From UBA2979 sp963694535 (lineage in GTDB: Bacteria > Chloroflexota > Dehalococcoidia > UBA2979): DNA of 19,390 nucleotides. Of this stretch, positions 6,944-15,278 are shown in pieces; the stretch's first letter is position 1, and the number at the start of each line of letters is the position of its first letter. The position numbers and the translations under genes are program-made. The notes below the pieces were generated by a model that worked only from the letters and a program-made list of their open reading frames with translations, did no database searches and was not told the origin of the DNA. Location of the stretch: contig CAVODE010000029.1 in NCBI GenBank assembly GCA_963694535.1, positions 1-19,390 of the forward strand, written 5' to 3'.

Positions 6944-7102
6944 CGATATAAGCCATTCTCTGTAACATTCAAGTAAAATGAAAGTCCAAAAGCAACGCAG
7001 GATTAACCAATTATTTAACTACAGTAACATCCGCTAAAACCTTAGTCCTTAGAATGAATAAATAAGGAATAACCAGACAATTTGTGAATTGAGAAAAATA
7101 TC
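6944..7102. promoter_or_regulatory. Divergent intergenic region with CCTTAG repeats
   Basis: This 159-bp region separates the divergent MFS and nucleotidyltransferase-like genes, so it must hold both promoters. I see no clean -35/-10 pair. CCTTAG occurs twice in direct order one base apart (7040-7045 and 7047-7052), and TCCTTA (7046-7051) is inverted as TAAGGA (7063-7068) across 11 nt. These could be operator half-sites, but the region is AT-rich and the match is short. Confidence 0.3.
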
Positions 7103-8281
7103 TTGGTACAAGCCAATAAACTAGACCCGACATTTGAAGCCATAATTATGTTGGGCGGCATGGGTAAAAATCCCGTAGAAACATTAATGCGAAAGGCTCT
7201 AGAGGCCGCAGCAACTGACCTAGCTCAGCTATGCCATCAGAGTGATAAATTCGCCAAAATTACTATACTCGCTGACTCATATATAAAAACTCTGGATGAC
7301 AAAATTCTATCATTAGAACTCTCTCATCCAGACGCTACTTTCGGAGATCTTATTAATCACTTTTCACGATCCATCAATAAAAAAACTACAAATACAGACG
7401 GTTATGTGTATTTTGGGGCCGGAAGTGGTCCCTTACTCTCTACAAAAGATATCCATCTACTTACCAGATCATTAAGTGAAGCCGATTCAAATAGCTGTGT
7501 CACTAACAACAGATACTCTGCCGATTTTTTTGGTGTTAGACCTGCTGACCTCCTAGAATCACTACGCCCGCCACCGGCAAATGATAACGGTGTGCCTATT
7601 TTATTAAGTGAAGGAAAAGGGACTTCAGTAATTGAAATTCCCCGATCTGCTGAAACTCAATTTAATATTGACATCCCCTCTGACCTCGCAACGCTATCCC
7701 TTGTAGAAAAATCTGGACCAAAACTGAAATCATTTATCGCCCAACAAACCGACCAACTCGATCGCGCAGTTAAAGCCCAATGGAACGCATCTCAGCACTT
7801 TCTTAAAAGAGACTCTGAGGTTTTTATTTACGGCAGAACTTCTTCCCGAGTTTGGTCTTACCTAGAAACGGAAGCTGCTTGCAAAATACGAATAATATCT
7901 GAAGAGCGCGGGCTCAAGAGTGCCCCGCAAGGACATCAAGCCAAGTCAATTCTTGCGTACTTAATTCGTGCATACGGGCCTCAAGAAGTTTTCTGCAAAC
8001 TACTTCCTCAGTTTTGTTCGGCAGCATTCGTCGATTTGATACCAATTATTGAACATATGAACATCGCCTGCAGCAGAAATGATCGATTTTTGGCAGACTT
8101 GTTGCAACATGATGCCATCGATAATGAAGAGCTTCGGGAAATAATCGTTGCAATCAATCAGTCGCCTATACCGATCGCTATAGGTGGGCACTCATTAGTA
8201 AGCTCAAGTCTGGAAATACTAAATCAATTAGTATGGGACGTAGCAGATAATTTGATTCCGAACCCAATAAAAGATTCTTAA
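7103..8281 (+). CDS. Putative GT-A nucleotidyltransferase-like protein with unknown C-terminal domain
   Basis: I do not recognise a named family. The 392-residue protein has an N-terminal half (about 10-205) that resembles MobA/IspD-like NTP transferases. It has an AIIMLGG start, a YVYFGAGSGPLLS strand-turn (101-113), NNRYSADFFGV (135-145), and RSAETQFNIDIPSDLATL (181-198), the latter like the 'DIDTPxDL' element of such enzymes. The classical GGxSxRMGxDK signature is absent. The C-terminal half (about 235-385) has FIYGRTSSR, RIISEERGL and IGGHSLVSSSLEIL and matches nothing I can name. The TTG at 7103 is the earliest start; an ATG at 7148 would cut off the first strand. glyA follows after 39 nt. 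The substrate is unknown, and a link to molybdenum cofactor is only guesswork. Confidence 0.55.
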   Translation: MVQANKLDPTFEAIIMLGGMGKNPVETLMRKALEAAATDLAQLCHQSDKFAKITILADSYIKTLDDKILSLELSHPDATFGDLINHFSRSINKKTTNTDGYVYFGAGSGPLLSTKDIHLLTRSLSEADSNSCVTNNRYSADFFGVRPADLLESLRPPPANDNGVPILLSEGKGTSVIEIPRSAETQFNIDIPSDLATLSLVEKSGPKLKSFIAQQTDQLDRAVKAQWNASQHFLKRDSEVFIYGRTSSRVWSYLETEAACKIRIISEERGLKSAPQGHQAKSILAYLIRAYGPQEVFCKLLPQFCSAAFVDLIPIIEHMNIACSRNDRFLADLLQHDAIDNEELREIIVAINQSPIPIAIGGHSLVSSSLEILNQLVWDVADNLIPNPIKDS

Positions 8282-8320
8282 GCATCTACTTCCAATTCAG
8301 AACCATAGAAAGTCCAAATC

Positions 8321-9562
8321 ATGTCAGCACTCCTCAACACAGATCCTGAAATTGCAGATGCAATCAATCGAGAAGAATCTAGGCAAAGTACAGTGCTAGA
8401 AATGATTGCGTCAGAAAATTACGCATCAAAAGCTGTCTTAGAAGCAGTCGGATCCGTGCTAACTAACAAATATGCCGAGGGGTACCCGGGTGCCCGTTAC
8501 TACAATGGAAATAGTGTACTAGACGACGTAGAGAGGTTGGCCAGATCGCGAGCTAAGGACCTATTCGGTGCTGATCATGCGAATCTACAACCTCACTCTG
8601 GTGCTCAAGCAAATCTAGCTGCATATCTTGCTCTGTTAAATCCAGGCGATACCGTCATGGGATTAAAATTAGACTCTGGTGGACACCTGACTCATGGTTC
8701 TCCGGTCAATGCATCAGGGCGGATATATAATTTTGTCTCGTACGAAGTTGACAAAGAATCGCACTTAGTTGATTACGAAGCAATGCTGACTCAGGCAAAA
8801 ATCACTCGCCCCAAGTTAATTATTGTGGGTGCTACGGCATACCCGCGAGTATGGGATTTTGAGCGAGCACGCCAAATCGCCGATGAGGTCGGAGCGGTAC
8901 TCCTAGCCGACATAGCACATATTTCTGGACTAATCGCTGCGAAAGTCCACCCTACTCCGGTTGGAAGCGCCCAAGTCATCACATCTTCGACCCATAAAAC
9001 TCTTCGAGGCCCACGCGGAGGCATAATTCTCTGTGATGAGGGTTTTAGGAAAAGGATTAACTCTGGCGTATTTCCGGGAACCCAGGGCGGGCCGATGATG
9101 CATGTAATTGCTGGAAAAGCGGTAATGCTCAAAGAAGCCAATACAACTGAATTCAGAAACTACGCACAACAAGTGGTGATTAACGCACAACACCTTGCCG
9201 CACATCTAGTGGATAGCGGCTTTAATTTAGTAACAGGTGGAACTGACAACCATTTACTGCTTTTAGATATCCGCGATCGTGGAGTAACCGGTCGTGAGGC
9301 CGCAAATGCCCTTGAAAAAGCTGGAATCGTATGTAACTTCAATTCCGTACCATTTGATGATAGACCTGTACGAGAAGGTGGCGGAATCAGACTTGGTACA
9401 CCTGCAATAACCTCGCGGGGGCTTGATACTGAGCATATGAGTCTCGTAGCCGGCTGGATTACACGAGCACTTCATGACATTAACAACGAAGGTGAACTAG
9501 AGGCCATTAGTCAAGAAATTAAAACACTCCTTGATGAGTTCCCTACGCCTGGAATCGCTTAG
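8321..9562 (+). CDS. glyA: Serine hydroxymethyltransferase
   Basis: A PLP enzyme that interconverts serine and glycine with tetrahydrofolate and 5,10-methylene-THF, the main source of one-carbon units in the cytosol. The 413 residues match the bacterial family. Visible are the N-terminal MIASENYASKAVLEAVGS, the tetramer-type TNKYAEGYPGARYYNG, PHSGAQAN (cofactor phosphate site), DIAHISGLIA, and the PLP lysine in SSTHKTLRGPRGG (Lys226). FPGTQGGP and GIRLGTPAITSRG follow. The ATG at 8321 has no strong Shine-Dalgarno sequence and lies 39 nt after the nucleotidyltransferase-like gene, so they may be co-transcribed. The last 20 bases overlap the 3' end of murJ on the other strand. Identity is certain. 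Confidence 0.98.
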   Translation: MSALLNTDPEIADAINREESRQSTVLEMIASENYASKAVLEAVGSVLTNKYAEGYPGARYYNGNSVLDDVERLARSRAKDLFGADHANLQPHSGAQANLAAYLALLNPGDTVMGLKLDSGGHLTHGSPVNASGRIYNFVSYEVDKESHLVDYEAMLTQAKITRPKLIIVGATAYPRVWDFERARQIADEVGAVLLADIAHISGLIAAKVHPTPVGSAQVITSSTHKTLRGPRGGIILCDEGFRKRINSGVFPGTQGGPMMHVIAGKAVMLKEANTTEFRNYAQQVVINAQHLAAHLVDSGFNLVTGGTDNHLLLLDIRDRGVTGREAANALEKAGIVCNFNSVPFDDRPVREGGGIRLGTPAITSRGLDTEHMSLVAGWITRALHDINNEGELEAISQEIKTLLDEFPTPGIA

Positions 9563-11141
9563 ACCGCCATCTGTGAACTGGTTGAAAAAGTTGACGGTCG
9601 AGTTGAGTCGTGATTACCAAATAGGTTAAAGCTGCGAGACTCAGCTGAGATATCAACTTAAATATTGTTCCTACACTCTCCAATAAACGATCCAGCAAGA
9701 AAATACAAAGAATCATCGCGAAGAGACCCAAGCAAATAGACCCGATAGATCTGATAAATTCCTGCCTTAGGATAAACGGATTTTTCTTTTCCAAGACAAT
9801 CGCTAATAGAACCGCTTCGACCAAACCAGATATAGAAAGCGCAACTGTTAAGCCAGTAACACCAAAGCTACCAATTTGTACAAGTAATATAGCTAGTAAG
9901 AAATTTAAAGCCACAGCGATTGCAGATATCAATACTGGTATGCGTGTATTAGACAGCGCGTAAAAACCCCGACTCAGAACCTCAACAAGCGCATACCCTA
10001 CTGAACCAATTGCTAAAATTTGTACCGCTCTAGCAACCAAACGAGTTGCCTCACTGCCAAATGCTCCGTGCTCTAAAAGCACTCGAATGATTTCATCAGC
10101 CAAAAACACCAAACCCACGCCCATAGGTGCTGCGAGCCAAAGAGTCATTCGAAAAGCCATAAATAATTCTTGACGAAACTGAAGGATATTATCTCGAGAT
10201 ATGTCCTCCACTAGAGTAGGAAATATAGCCGTCGCAATAGACATCCCTGCTAGTCCTACGGGAAGCATCATAATCATGAATGCAAACATAATTACGTTAA
10301 TGGAGGCATCCGAAATCAACGATGCAAACAATATTAAAATGAAAAGGTTTAGTTGCGCTGCAGCCAGACCCAAAACTCTCGGTCCAGCCAATTTAAATAC
10401 TGATTGAACAAATATGCTCTTAATATCCAAACTAGGTGACCATCGCATCCTCAATAAAATCACACTGGGAACTTGAACAGCCAGATGCATAGCTGCTCCC
10501 AAAATAACCCCGTACGCAAGCCCCTCAATTCCCCAAATATCGACCAGCCAGAGACCTCCGAAAATAATACCTACGTTATAAAGGCAGGGAGCAATTGCCG
10601 ACGTAACAAAATGTTGACGAGCGTTCAATATTCCCGTCAAAATTCCAGATACGCAAAAGATGATGGGGGTAATTAACATCAATCGGGTCAATCGAACAGC
10701 CATTTCTATTAATTCAGGACTCGAACCTTTGTCGTCTCCAAGTCCTGGCGCAACCAAAGGCACTAACCAAGGTGCGCAAATAAAGCTCGAAATAGATAAA
10801 AATAGCGTTACAAGAAATAAAAGGTTTAATACTGATGAGGCCATACGCCAAGCATGTTTTTCTCCCTCCTCATTCCATACCTTGGTAAAGACAGGAATCA
10901 GTGCCGCTGAAAGTGTTGCTCCCGCTATGAGCTGGAAGAGACTATCTGGAATACGAAACGCAACGAAATAAGCTGAAAGTGCTGGATTATCTACACCAAA
11001 CTCTTGACTAATCACAACCTGCCTAAAAAGTCCTAAAACTCTTGAGAGGACATACCCCCCGGCAACTATGCCTGTAATAATCGCGATGCTACTGCGACGG
11101 GAAATAACTTGTTCACTGTTATCTGCCAAAACTATCGCCAA
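9543..11141 (-). CDS. murJ: Lipid II flippase MurJ (MviN family)
   Basis: A polytopic inner-membrane protein of the MOP exporter superfamily that flips lipid II for peptidoglycan synthesis. The 532 residues, with about 14 hydrophobic segments, match the family. Diagnostic are VLSRVLGLFRQVVISQEFG in helix 1, AYFVAFRIPDSLFQLIAGATLSAALIPVF in helix 2, and GILNARQHF. Helix 7 onward has MSIATAIFPTL, then LLEHGAFG and SRGFYALSNTRIPV. The start is TTG at 11141-11139, with AGGA (11154-11151) nine bases upstream. It is divergent from the mreB-like gene (96-bp gap). Its 3' end overlaps glyA tail to tail by 20 bp. Identity is firm. With the MreB and RodZ homologues nearby it suggests a walled cell. Confidence 0.95.
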   Translation of the reverse strand: MAIVLADNSEQVISRRSSIAIITGIVAGGYVLSRVLGLFRQVVISQEFGVDNPALSAYFVAFRIPDSLFQLIAGATLSAALIPVFTKVWNEEGEKHAWRMASSVLNLLFLVTLFLSISSFICAPWLVPLVAPGLGDDKGSSPELIEMAVRLTRLMLITPIIFCVSGILTGILNARQHFVTSAIAPCLYNVGIIFGGLWLVDIWGIEGLAYGVILGAAMHLAVQVPSVILLRMRWSPSLDIKSIFVQSVFKLAGPRVLGLAAAQLNLFILILFASLISDASINVIMFAFMIMMLPVGLAGMSIATAIFPTLVEDISRDNILQFRQELFMAFRMTLWLAAPMGVGLVFLADEIIRVLLEHGAFGSEATRLVARAVQILAIGSVGYALVEVLSRGFYALSNTRIPVLISAIAVALNFLLAILLVQIGSFGVTGLTVALSISGLVEAVLLAIVLEKKNPFILRQEFIRSIGSICLGLFAMILCIFLLDRLLESVGTIFKLISQLSLAALTYLVITTQLDRQLFQPVHRWRSKRFQA

Positions 11142-11237
11142 TCAGATTTATCCTGAGGTCTGTAGGACTCTATGCTCAACAGACTAAGGCATCAAGAGTT
11201 AAGCTTACTAAACTTAAAAGTAAGGATTAACCTTTAG
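11142..11237. promoter_or_regulatory. murJ/mreB divergent promoter region with inverted repeat
   Basis: These 96 bp must serve both divergent genes. GTCTGT (11158-11163) and ACAGAC (11179-11184) form a 6-bp inverted repeat with 15 nt between, placed where a shared operator could lie. No strong -35/-10 pair is evident. AAGG at 11222-11225 is the likely ribosome binding site for mreB, although about 12 nt away. Confidence 0.3.
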
Positions 11238-12290
11238 ATGCCGAACTTAAAAAATCTATTTGGCTCAAAAATTGGAATAGATCTTGGAACTTCCACGATA
11301 AAAGTGAGCTCGCCCAGCGGAAATATTTTGTACCAACAACCAACGGTTGTTGCCATTAGCAGGCGAGACAACATCGTTATTGCAGTGGGCGAAGAGGCGC
11401 AAGCAATGATCGGGAGAGCACCCGAAACAATCTCAGTGATTAGACCGATGAAGGATGGTGCGATTGCAGACTATCTGATCACACAAGCTCTACTCCAACA
11501 TTGTCTGAAGCAAACGATCGGACCCGTATTAGTAAAGCCAGAAGCTATGATTGCCGCCCCTGTAGGTATAACACCTGTCCATAGAGATAGCGTAAGAGAA
11601 GCAGCAGAGGCTGCCGGAGCACGGCAACCTACTCATATCATTCCGGAACCGCTTGCTGCTGCTATCGGTGCTGAAGTGCCAATCGGATCTGCAGATGGCG
11701 CAATGGTTGTTGATATTGGTGGCGGAAGAGCTGAAGCAGCTGTGATATCAATGTTTGGCATGGTAGCCAAGGGTTCTATACGGGTAGGCGGAGATAAATT
11801 AGATCAAGCGATTCAACGCTATCTGGTGACTCACCATGAACTAGTTATCGGTGAACGAACTGCCGAACAAATAAAAATTCAAATAGGATCCGCCATCACC
11901 ACAGATTCCCCAAACAAGATTCGTGTCAGGGGGAAACATGTGACCGGGCAACCAAAAGTGTTAGTGATCAATTCTAATGAGATAGCAATGGCACTTAGAG
12001 ACTCGCTTACGCAAATAACTCAGTTGATAAGGACAGTTCTCGAACAAACAGAACCTGAACTATCCTCGGACATTATTCAAAGAGGGATTCTAATCACAGG
12101 CGGAACTGCAAAACTAAGTGGGCTAGATGTGTTTCTGAGAGAAATCCTACACATCGCATGTTACGTCGTCGATGAACCAGATAAAGCCGTCGTCCGTGGC
12201 GCAGCTGCGGCTGTCGAGTATGCACCTGCCATAGAAAGAACAATGCTCAGCCCTACGGACGAACTCTACATAACCTCTAGGCAGATGTGA
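11238..12290 (+). CDS. MreB/Mbl-like bacterial actin, divergent
   Basis: A 350-residue actin-fold protein, the usual MreB length, expected to polymerise under the membrane and guide wall synthesis. Phosphate-1 motif is KIGIDLGTSTIKV (11-23). IRPMKDGAIADY, the IIPEPLAAAIGA helix, IRVGGDKLDQAI, IGERTAEQIK and ILITGGTAKLSGLD are all MreB-like. The phosphate-2 loop reads DIGGGRAEAAVIS (from Asp159), where MreB has DIGGGTTEVAVIS, so the Thr pair is Arg164-Ala165. The first loop also has TST in place of TANT. ATP handling may therefore differ. mreC and mreD are not adjacent. The gene is alone on the plus strand and ends 21 nt from asd. MreB family is firm; whether it is the main MreB or a paralogue cannot be told. 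Confidence 0.88.
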   Translation: MPNLKNLFGSKIGIDLGTSTIKVSSPSGNILYQQPTVVAISRRDNIVIAVGEEAQAMIGRAPETISVIRPMKDGAIADYLITQALLQHCLKQTIGPVLVKPEAMIAAPVGITPVHRDSVREAAEAAGARQPTHIIPEPLAAAIGAEVPIGSADGAMVVDIGGGRAEAAVISMFGMVAKGSIRVGGDKLDQAIQRYLVTHHELVIGERTAEQIKIQIGSAITTDSPNKIRVRGKHVTGQPKVLVINSNEIAMALRDSLTQITQLIRTVLEQTEPELSSDIIQRGILITGGTAKLSGLDVFLREILHIACYVVDEPDKAVVRGAAAAVEYAPAIERTMLSPTDELYITSRQM

Positions 12291-12311
12291 TAGTACATCA
12301 AAATATGCCCG

Positions 12312-13337
12312 CTAAGATTCAGATAATATCCCTCTTTCGAGCAAAGATTCAGCGATCTGAATCGCATTCGTAGCAGCACCTTTTCGTAAGTTATCGCTAA
12401 CACACCAAAACACCACGCCATTCTCAACAGATGGATCGACGCGAAGTCTCGAAACAAACGTCTCGTCCCTATCTGCTGCCTCAAGTGGCGTGACGTAATT
12501 GGTTTGATCGTCATCATAAACCAAGCCATCTTGTGAGCTAAGAGCCTTTCCTAAATCTACTAAAGATATTTCTGAAGAAAACTCCACGTGAACCACTTCT
12601 GAATGACCATAAAGTACCGGAACACGAACACAAGTTGCTGCAAAGCGTAAATCATCTTCGTGAAGAATCTTCCGTGTTTCATTCCGCATCTTAAGCTCTT
12701 CCTTTGTAAAACCACCCTCTTTAAAGTCATCTACATGTGGTAATACATTTTGGGCAATTTGCACCGGGTAGACCTCAGGCTTTGGGACATCACTACCCTC
12801 ACTAAGAAAAGTATTCTGGCTTATCAACTCTGCCACAGCTGCGGCACCTGTTCCTGACACTGCTTGATATGTTGCCGTCGTTACTCTCTTGATCGAACTG
12901 ACCTGTCGCAAGGCGTCCAACGCCATCACCAAGGGTGTAGTCGTACAGTTAGGGATAGAAATTATCCAGTTATGGGTATCCAGATCGCTAGCGTTAACTT
13001 CCGGAATTACAAGTGGAACATCCTCGTCCATTCTAAAGGCACTACCATCATCGATCATTATTATTTTGCGTTCACGACACCATGGACCCCACACTTTCGA
13101 CACTTCTGAAGACGCAGAGCAAAAAACAAGATCAACACCTTCAAGCGCCTGTTCATTTGTTTCGAGAACCGTTAGCACCTCGTCGCCGTATTTCATCTGT
13201 TTACCAGCCGATCTTGCAGAAGCTAGAAGCCGTAGATTACGAACAGGAAAATTCCGCTCGAATGCAACACGCATAAATACTTCACCAACAGCACCGGTAG
13301 CGCCAATTACCGCGATATCTAATCCCATTTTATTCAA
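12312..13337 (-). CDS. asd: Aspartate-semialdehyde dehydrogenase
   Basis: A cytosolic NADP-dependent enzyme that reduces aspartyl-4-phosphate to aspartate semialdehyde, the branch point to lysine/diaminopimelate, threonine and methionine. The N-terminal Rossmann motif is AVIGATGAVGE. The catalytic Cys131 lies in SIPNCTTTP, followed by ATYQAVSGTGAAAVAEL. RVPVLYGHSEVVHVE carries the acid/base histidine. The C-terminus WCVSDNLRKGAATNAIQIAE is typical. The length (341) is normal. A TTG at 13337 is chosen as start because GGAG (13348-13345) is seven bases upstream. The in-frame ATG at 13328 is an alternative, with poorer spacing, and costs three residues. The gene is alone on the minus strand. Identity is very sure. 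Confidence 0.96.
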   Translation of the reverse strand: MNKMGLDIAVIGATGAVGEVFMRVAFERNFPVRNLRLLASARSAGKQMKYGDEVLTVLETNEQALEGVDLVFCSASSEVSKVWGPWCRERKIIMIDDGSAFRMDEDVPLVIPEVNASDLDTHNWIISIPNCTTTPLVMALDALRQVSSIKRVTTATYQAVSGTGAAAVAELISQNTFLSEGSDVPKPEVYPVQIAQNVLPHVDDFKEGGFTKEELKMRNETRKILHEDDLRFAATCVRVPVLYGHSEVVHVEFSSEISLVDLGKALSSQDGLVYDDDQTNYVTPLEAADRDETFVSRLRVDPSVENGVVFWCVSDNLRKGAATNAIQIAESLLERGILSES

Positions 13338-13546
13338 GCTACTACTCCATACTGCATCAATTATAAAAAAATAATCTAAAGTTTATTGTTCATTAAATTC
13401 GATCGCCACACCTATTCAAATATTCATGCACTCTAATTGTTAGTAATCAGAGTCCTTCCGTCAAGAACATCTATCTAAAACAAGAATATCAATTTGAACT
13501 AAGATAAAATTATGTAAATAAAACGATGACAGGATTGTATTGATAA
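13338..13546. promoter_or_regulatory. AT-rich divergent region between asd and the RodZ-like gene
   Basis: 209 bp, non-coding and AT-rich. On the minus strand a perfect TATAAT at 13365-13360 follows a T-run and could be the asd -10 box. No good -35 lies at 16-18 bp, and the leader would be very short. On the plus strand TTGAAC (13494-13499) with TAAATA (13515-13520) is a weak pair with a 15-bp spacer for the RodZ-like gene. No RNA gene is seen. Confidence 0.3.
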
Positions 13547-14206
13547 ATGGTAGACGAGGAACAAATTCTAGACCTAGAAACCCAACAGGTGGAGCAACCC
13601 AATGAGGCTCCCTTAGAACTACGACGCGCTAATACGAATGGAAAGAAAAGGTGGTGGCCTTGGTCAGGCCAAGAATCATCTGAAAGCTTCGTGGCGCAGA
13701 AAAATCATTTTCTGACGCTAGCTGAAGAAACCGCAGGAGCCCTAAAAGAAGCAAGGGAAAATCTTGACCTGACACTAGCTGATATGGAATCACAAACCTT
13801 CGTCAATGGCCAATTTCTTGACACGATAGAAAAAGGTCAGTGGGAAAAACTACCAGCTCGTGTATACGCCCACGGAGCGGCTCTGAGTTATGCAAATGCA
13901 GTAGGACTCGACAATCCGGCTGAACACGCCCGAAATATTTCAAACGTCTTAAGAGTGCCAGAACATCTAAATCCCAGTACAGGTCTTATGAAGAAATCTT
14001 CAAAACAACTAAATACCTTCCGGATCGAAATAGTAATCTTGATCGGAATAATTGCATTACTCGTAGCTACAAGTATTTATATACAAAATTCTGGAATGAT
14101 CTCAGATATCTTTGATAACACCGAGGACCAAACCACAATGCTAACGAACAGCGTGTTAGCTTTGGGATCAAAATACGTACTGCACACGCGTGCACTACGT
14201 CGCTAA
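13547..14206 (+). CDS. Small RodZ-like protein: cytoplasmic HTH plus one membrane helix
   Basis: A 219-residue protein with an acidic N-terminal stretch and a basic, Trp-rich patch (NGKKRWWPW, 31-39). A RodZ-type HTH_25 domain covers about 62-130: LKEARENLDLTLADM, then FLDTIEKGQWEKLPARVYAHG and LSYANAVGLD. One membrane helix follows (about 161-179, EIVILIGIIALLVATSIYI), then about 40 outer residues. In E. coli, RodZ binds MreB through this HTH and helps set rod shape. Here the outer part is much shorter than the family norm and has no beta domain. An MreB homologue lies about 1.3 kb away. moaA starts 18 nt downstream, so the two are likely one transcript, with no obvious functional link. The HTH_25 domain call is firm; a RodZ role is inferred. 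Confidence 0.75.
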   Translation: MVDEEQILDLETQQVEQPNEAPLELRRANTNGKKRWWPWSGQESSESFVAQKNHFLTLAEETAGALKEARENLDLTLADMESQTFVNGQFLDTIEKGQWEKLPARVYAHGAALSYANAVGLDNPAEHARNISNVLRVPEHLNPSTGLMKKSSKQLNTFRIEIVILIGIIALLVATSIYIQNSGMISDIFDNTEDQTTMLTNSVLALGSKYVLHTRALRR

Positions 14207-14224
14207 CCGCTGTAGACTGCGTAA

Positions 14225-15277
14225 ATGAATGAAACTGTAGCAGACCTAATTGATCAACAGGATTTACTCATCGATCAAAGAAATCGTCCTCTTCAAGATC
14301 TTCGTATTTCCCTAACTGATAAATGCAACTTTCGCTGCCCTTATTGCATGCCGAAAGAAATATTTAAAGCGGGCTATAAATTCTTAGATCAACAAGCAAT
14401 TCTATCTGCCTCTGAAATTATCCGCCTAGCGCTAATTTTTAAAGACCTTGGAATTAATAAAATTCGCCTCACTGGAGGAGAACCTACTCTCCGAAACGAC
14501 CTTTTAACTATCATCTCTGAGCTTGCTAAAATTCCCGATCTTGAAATCGCCATGACCACAAATGGCACTCGGCTCGAAGAACTGGCTCTTCCACTTCGTG
14601 AAGCTGGCTTAGATAGAATCACGGTATCCCTTGATGCGGTCGATGCGGCAACGTTTGAAAAAATGAATGATGTCTCTGTGCCTCTGGAAAAAGTTCTTGC
14701 TGGCCTAGACTCTGCACGAAAAGCAGGATTCAGCCCGATCAAAATTAATACTGTTGTGCGCAAAAATTGGAACGATAAAACGATTATCCAGCTAATTAAT
14801 CACTTCAGAAATACAGGTGACATTGTCAGATTTATAGAATATATGGATGTTGGGTCAACAAATGGCTGGAATATGTCAGATACCGTCCCCACCAAAGAAC
14901 TATTGACTACTATAAACAATAACTTTCCAATAGTTCCTGCTGACACCAACTATGTCGGTGAAGTTGCCAAAAGATATCAATTCATTGACGGATCGGGTGA
15001 AATTGGCTTTATCACATCAGTAACCCAACCCTTTTGTGGAACCTGCACGCGAGCGCGTGTTTCTGCGGATGGAAAGTTATACACCTGTCTGTTCTCAACG
15101 GCCGCATCTATTGACCTCGCTAATCTTCTAAGAACAGAACAGGATAATGCCTTAATTTTAGAGAAAATAGGTACGGTATGGAAAAATCGTACCGACAGAT
15201 ATTCTGAAATTAGGTCGCAAATCGATTCCGGTGGAGATCACAAAAATAAAGTTGAGATGTCCTACATCGGTGGTTGA
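14225..15277 (+). CDS. moaA: GTP 3',8-cyclase MoaA
   Basis: A radical-SAM enzyme that, with MoaC, turns GTP into cyclic pyranopterin monophosphate, step 1 of molybdenum-cofactor synthesis. The N-terminal [4Fe-4S] cluster motif Cys34-x3-Cys38-x2-Cys41 lies in LRISLTDKCNFRCPYCMP. IRLTGGEPTLRNDL and VSLDAVDAATFEKM follow. The second cluster uses Cys271, Cys274 and Cys288 (CX2CX13C), close to TRARVSADGKLYTC. The protein ends in Gly-Gly, as functional MoaA does. The length (350) is normal. It follows the RodZ-like gene by 18 nt and ends one base from the convergent CPBP gene. moaD and moaE are 9-10 kb away on the other strand. moaC is not in the window. Confidence 0.97.
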   Translation: MNETVADLIDQQDLLIDQRNRPLQDLRISLTDKCNFRCPYCMPKEIFKAGYKFLDQQAILSASEIIRLALIFKDLGINKIRLTGGEPTLRNDLLTIISELAKIPDLEIAMTTNGTRLEELALPLREAGLDRITVSLDAVDAATFEKMNDVSVPLEKVLAGLDSARKAGFSPIKINTVVRKNWNDKTIIQLINHFRNTGDIVRFIEYMDVGSTNGWNMSDTVPTKELLTTINNNFPIVPADTNYVGEVAKRYQFIDGSGEIGFITSVTQPFCGTCTRARVSADGKLYTCLFSTAASIDLANLLRTEQDNALILEKIGTVWKNRTDRYSEIRSQIDSGGDHKNKVEMSYIGG

Positions 15278-15278
15278 T

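Noticed and set aside
12284..12299. GATGT/ACATC hairpin as a terminator between mreB and asd
   Set aside because: The stem is only 5 bp and no T-run follows on either strand.
12864..13374. Plus-strand frames of 81 and 161 codons
   Set aside because: They lie antisense to asd, whose motifs are complete, and they show no family features.
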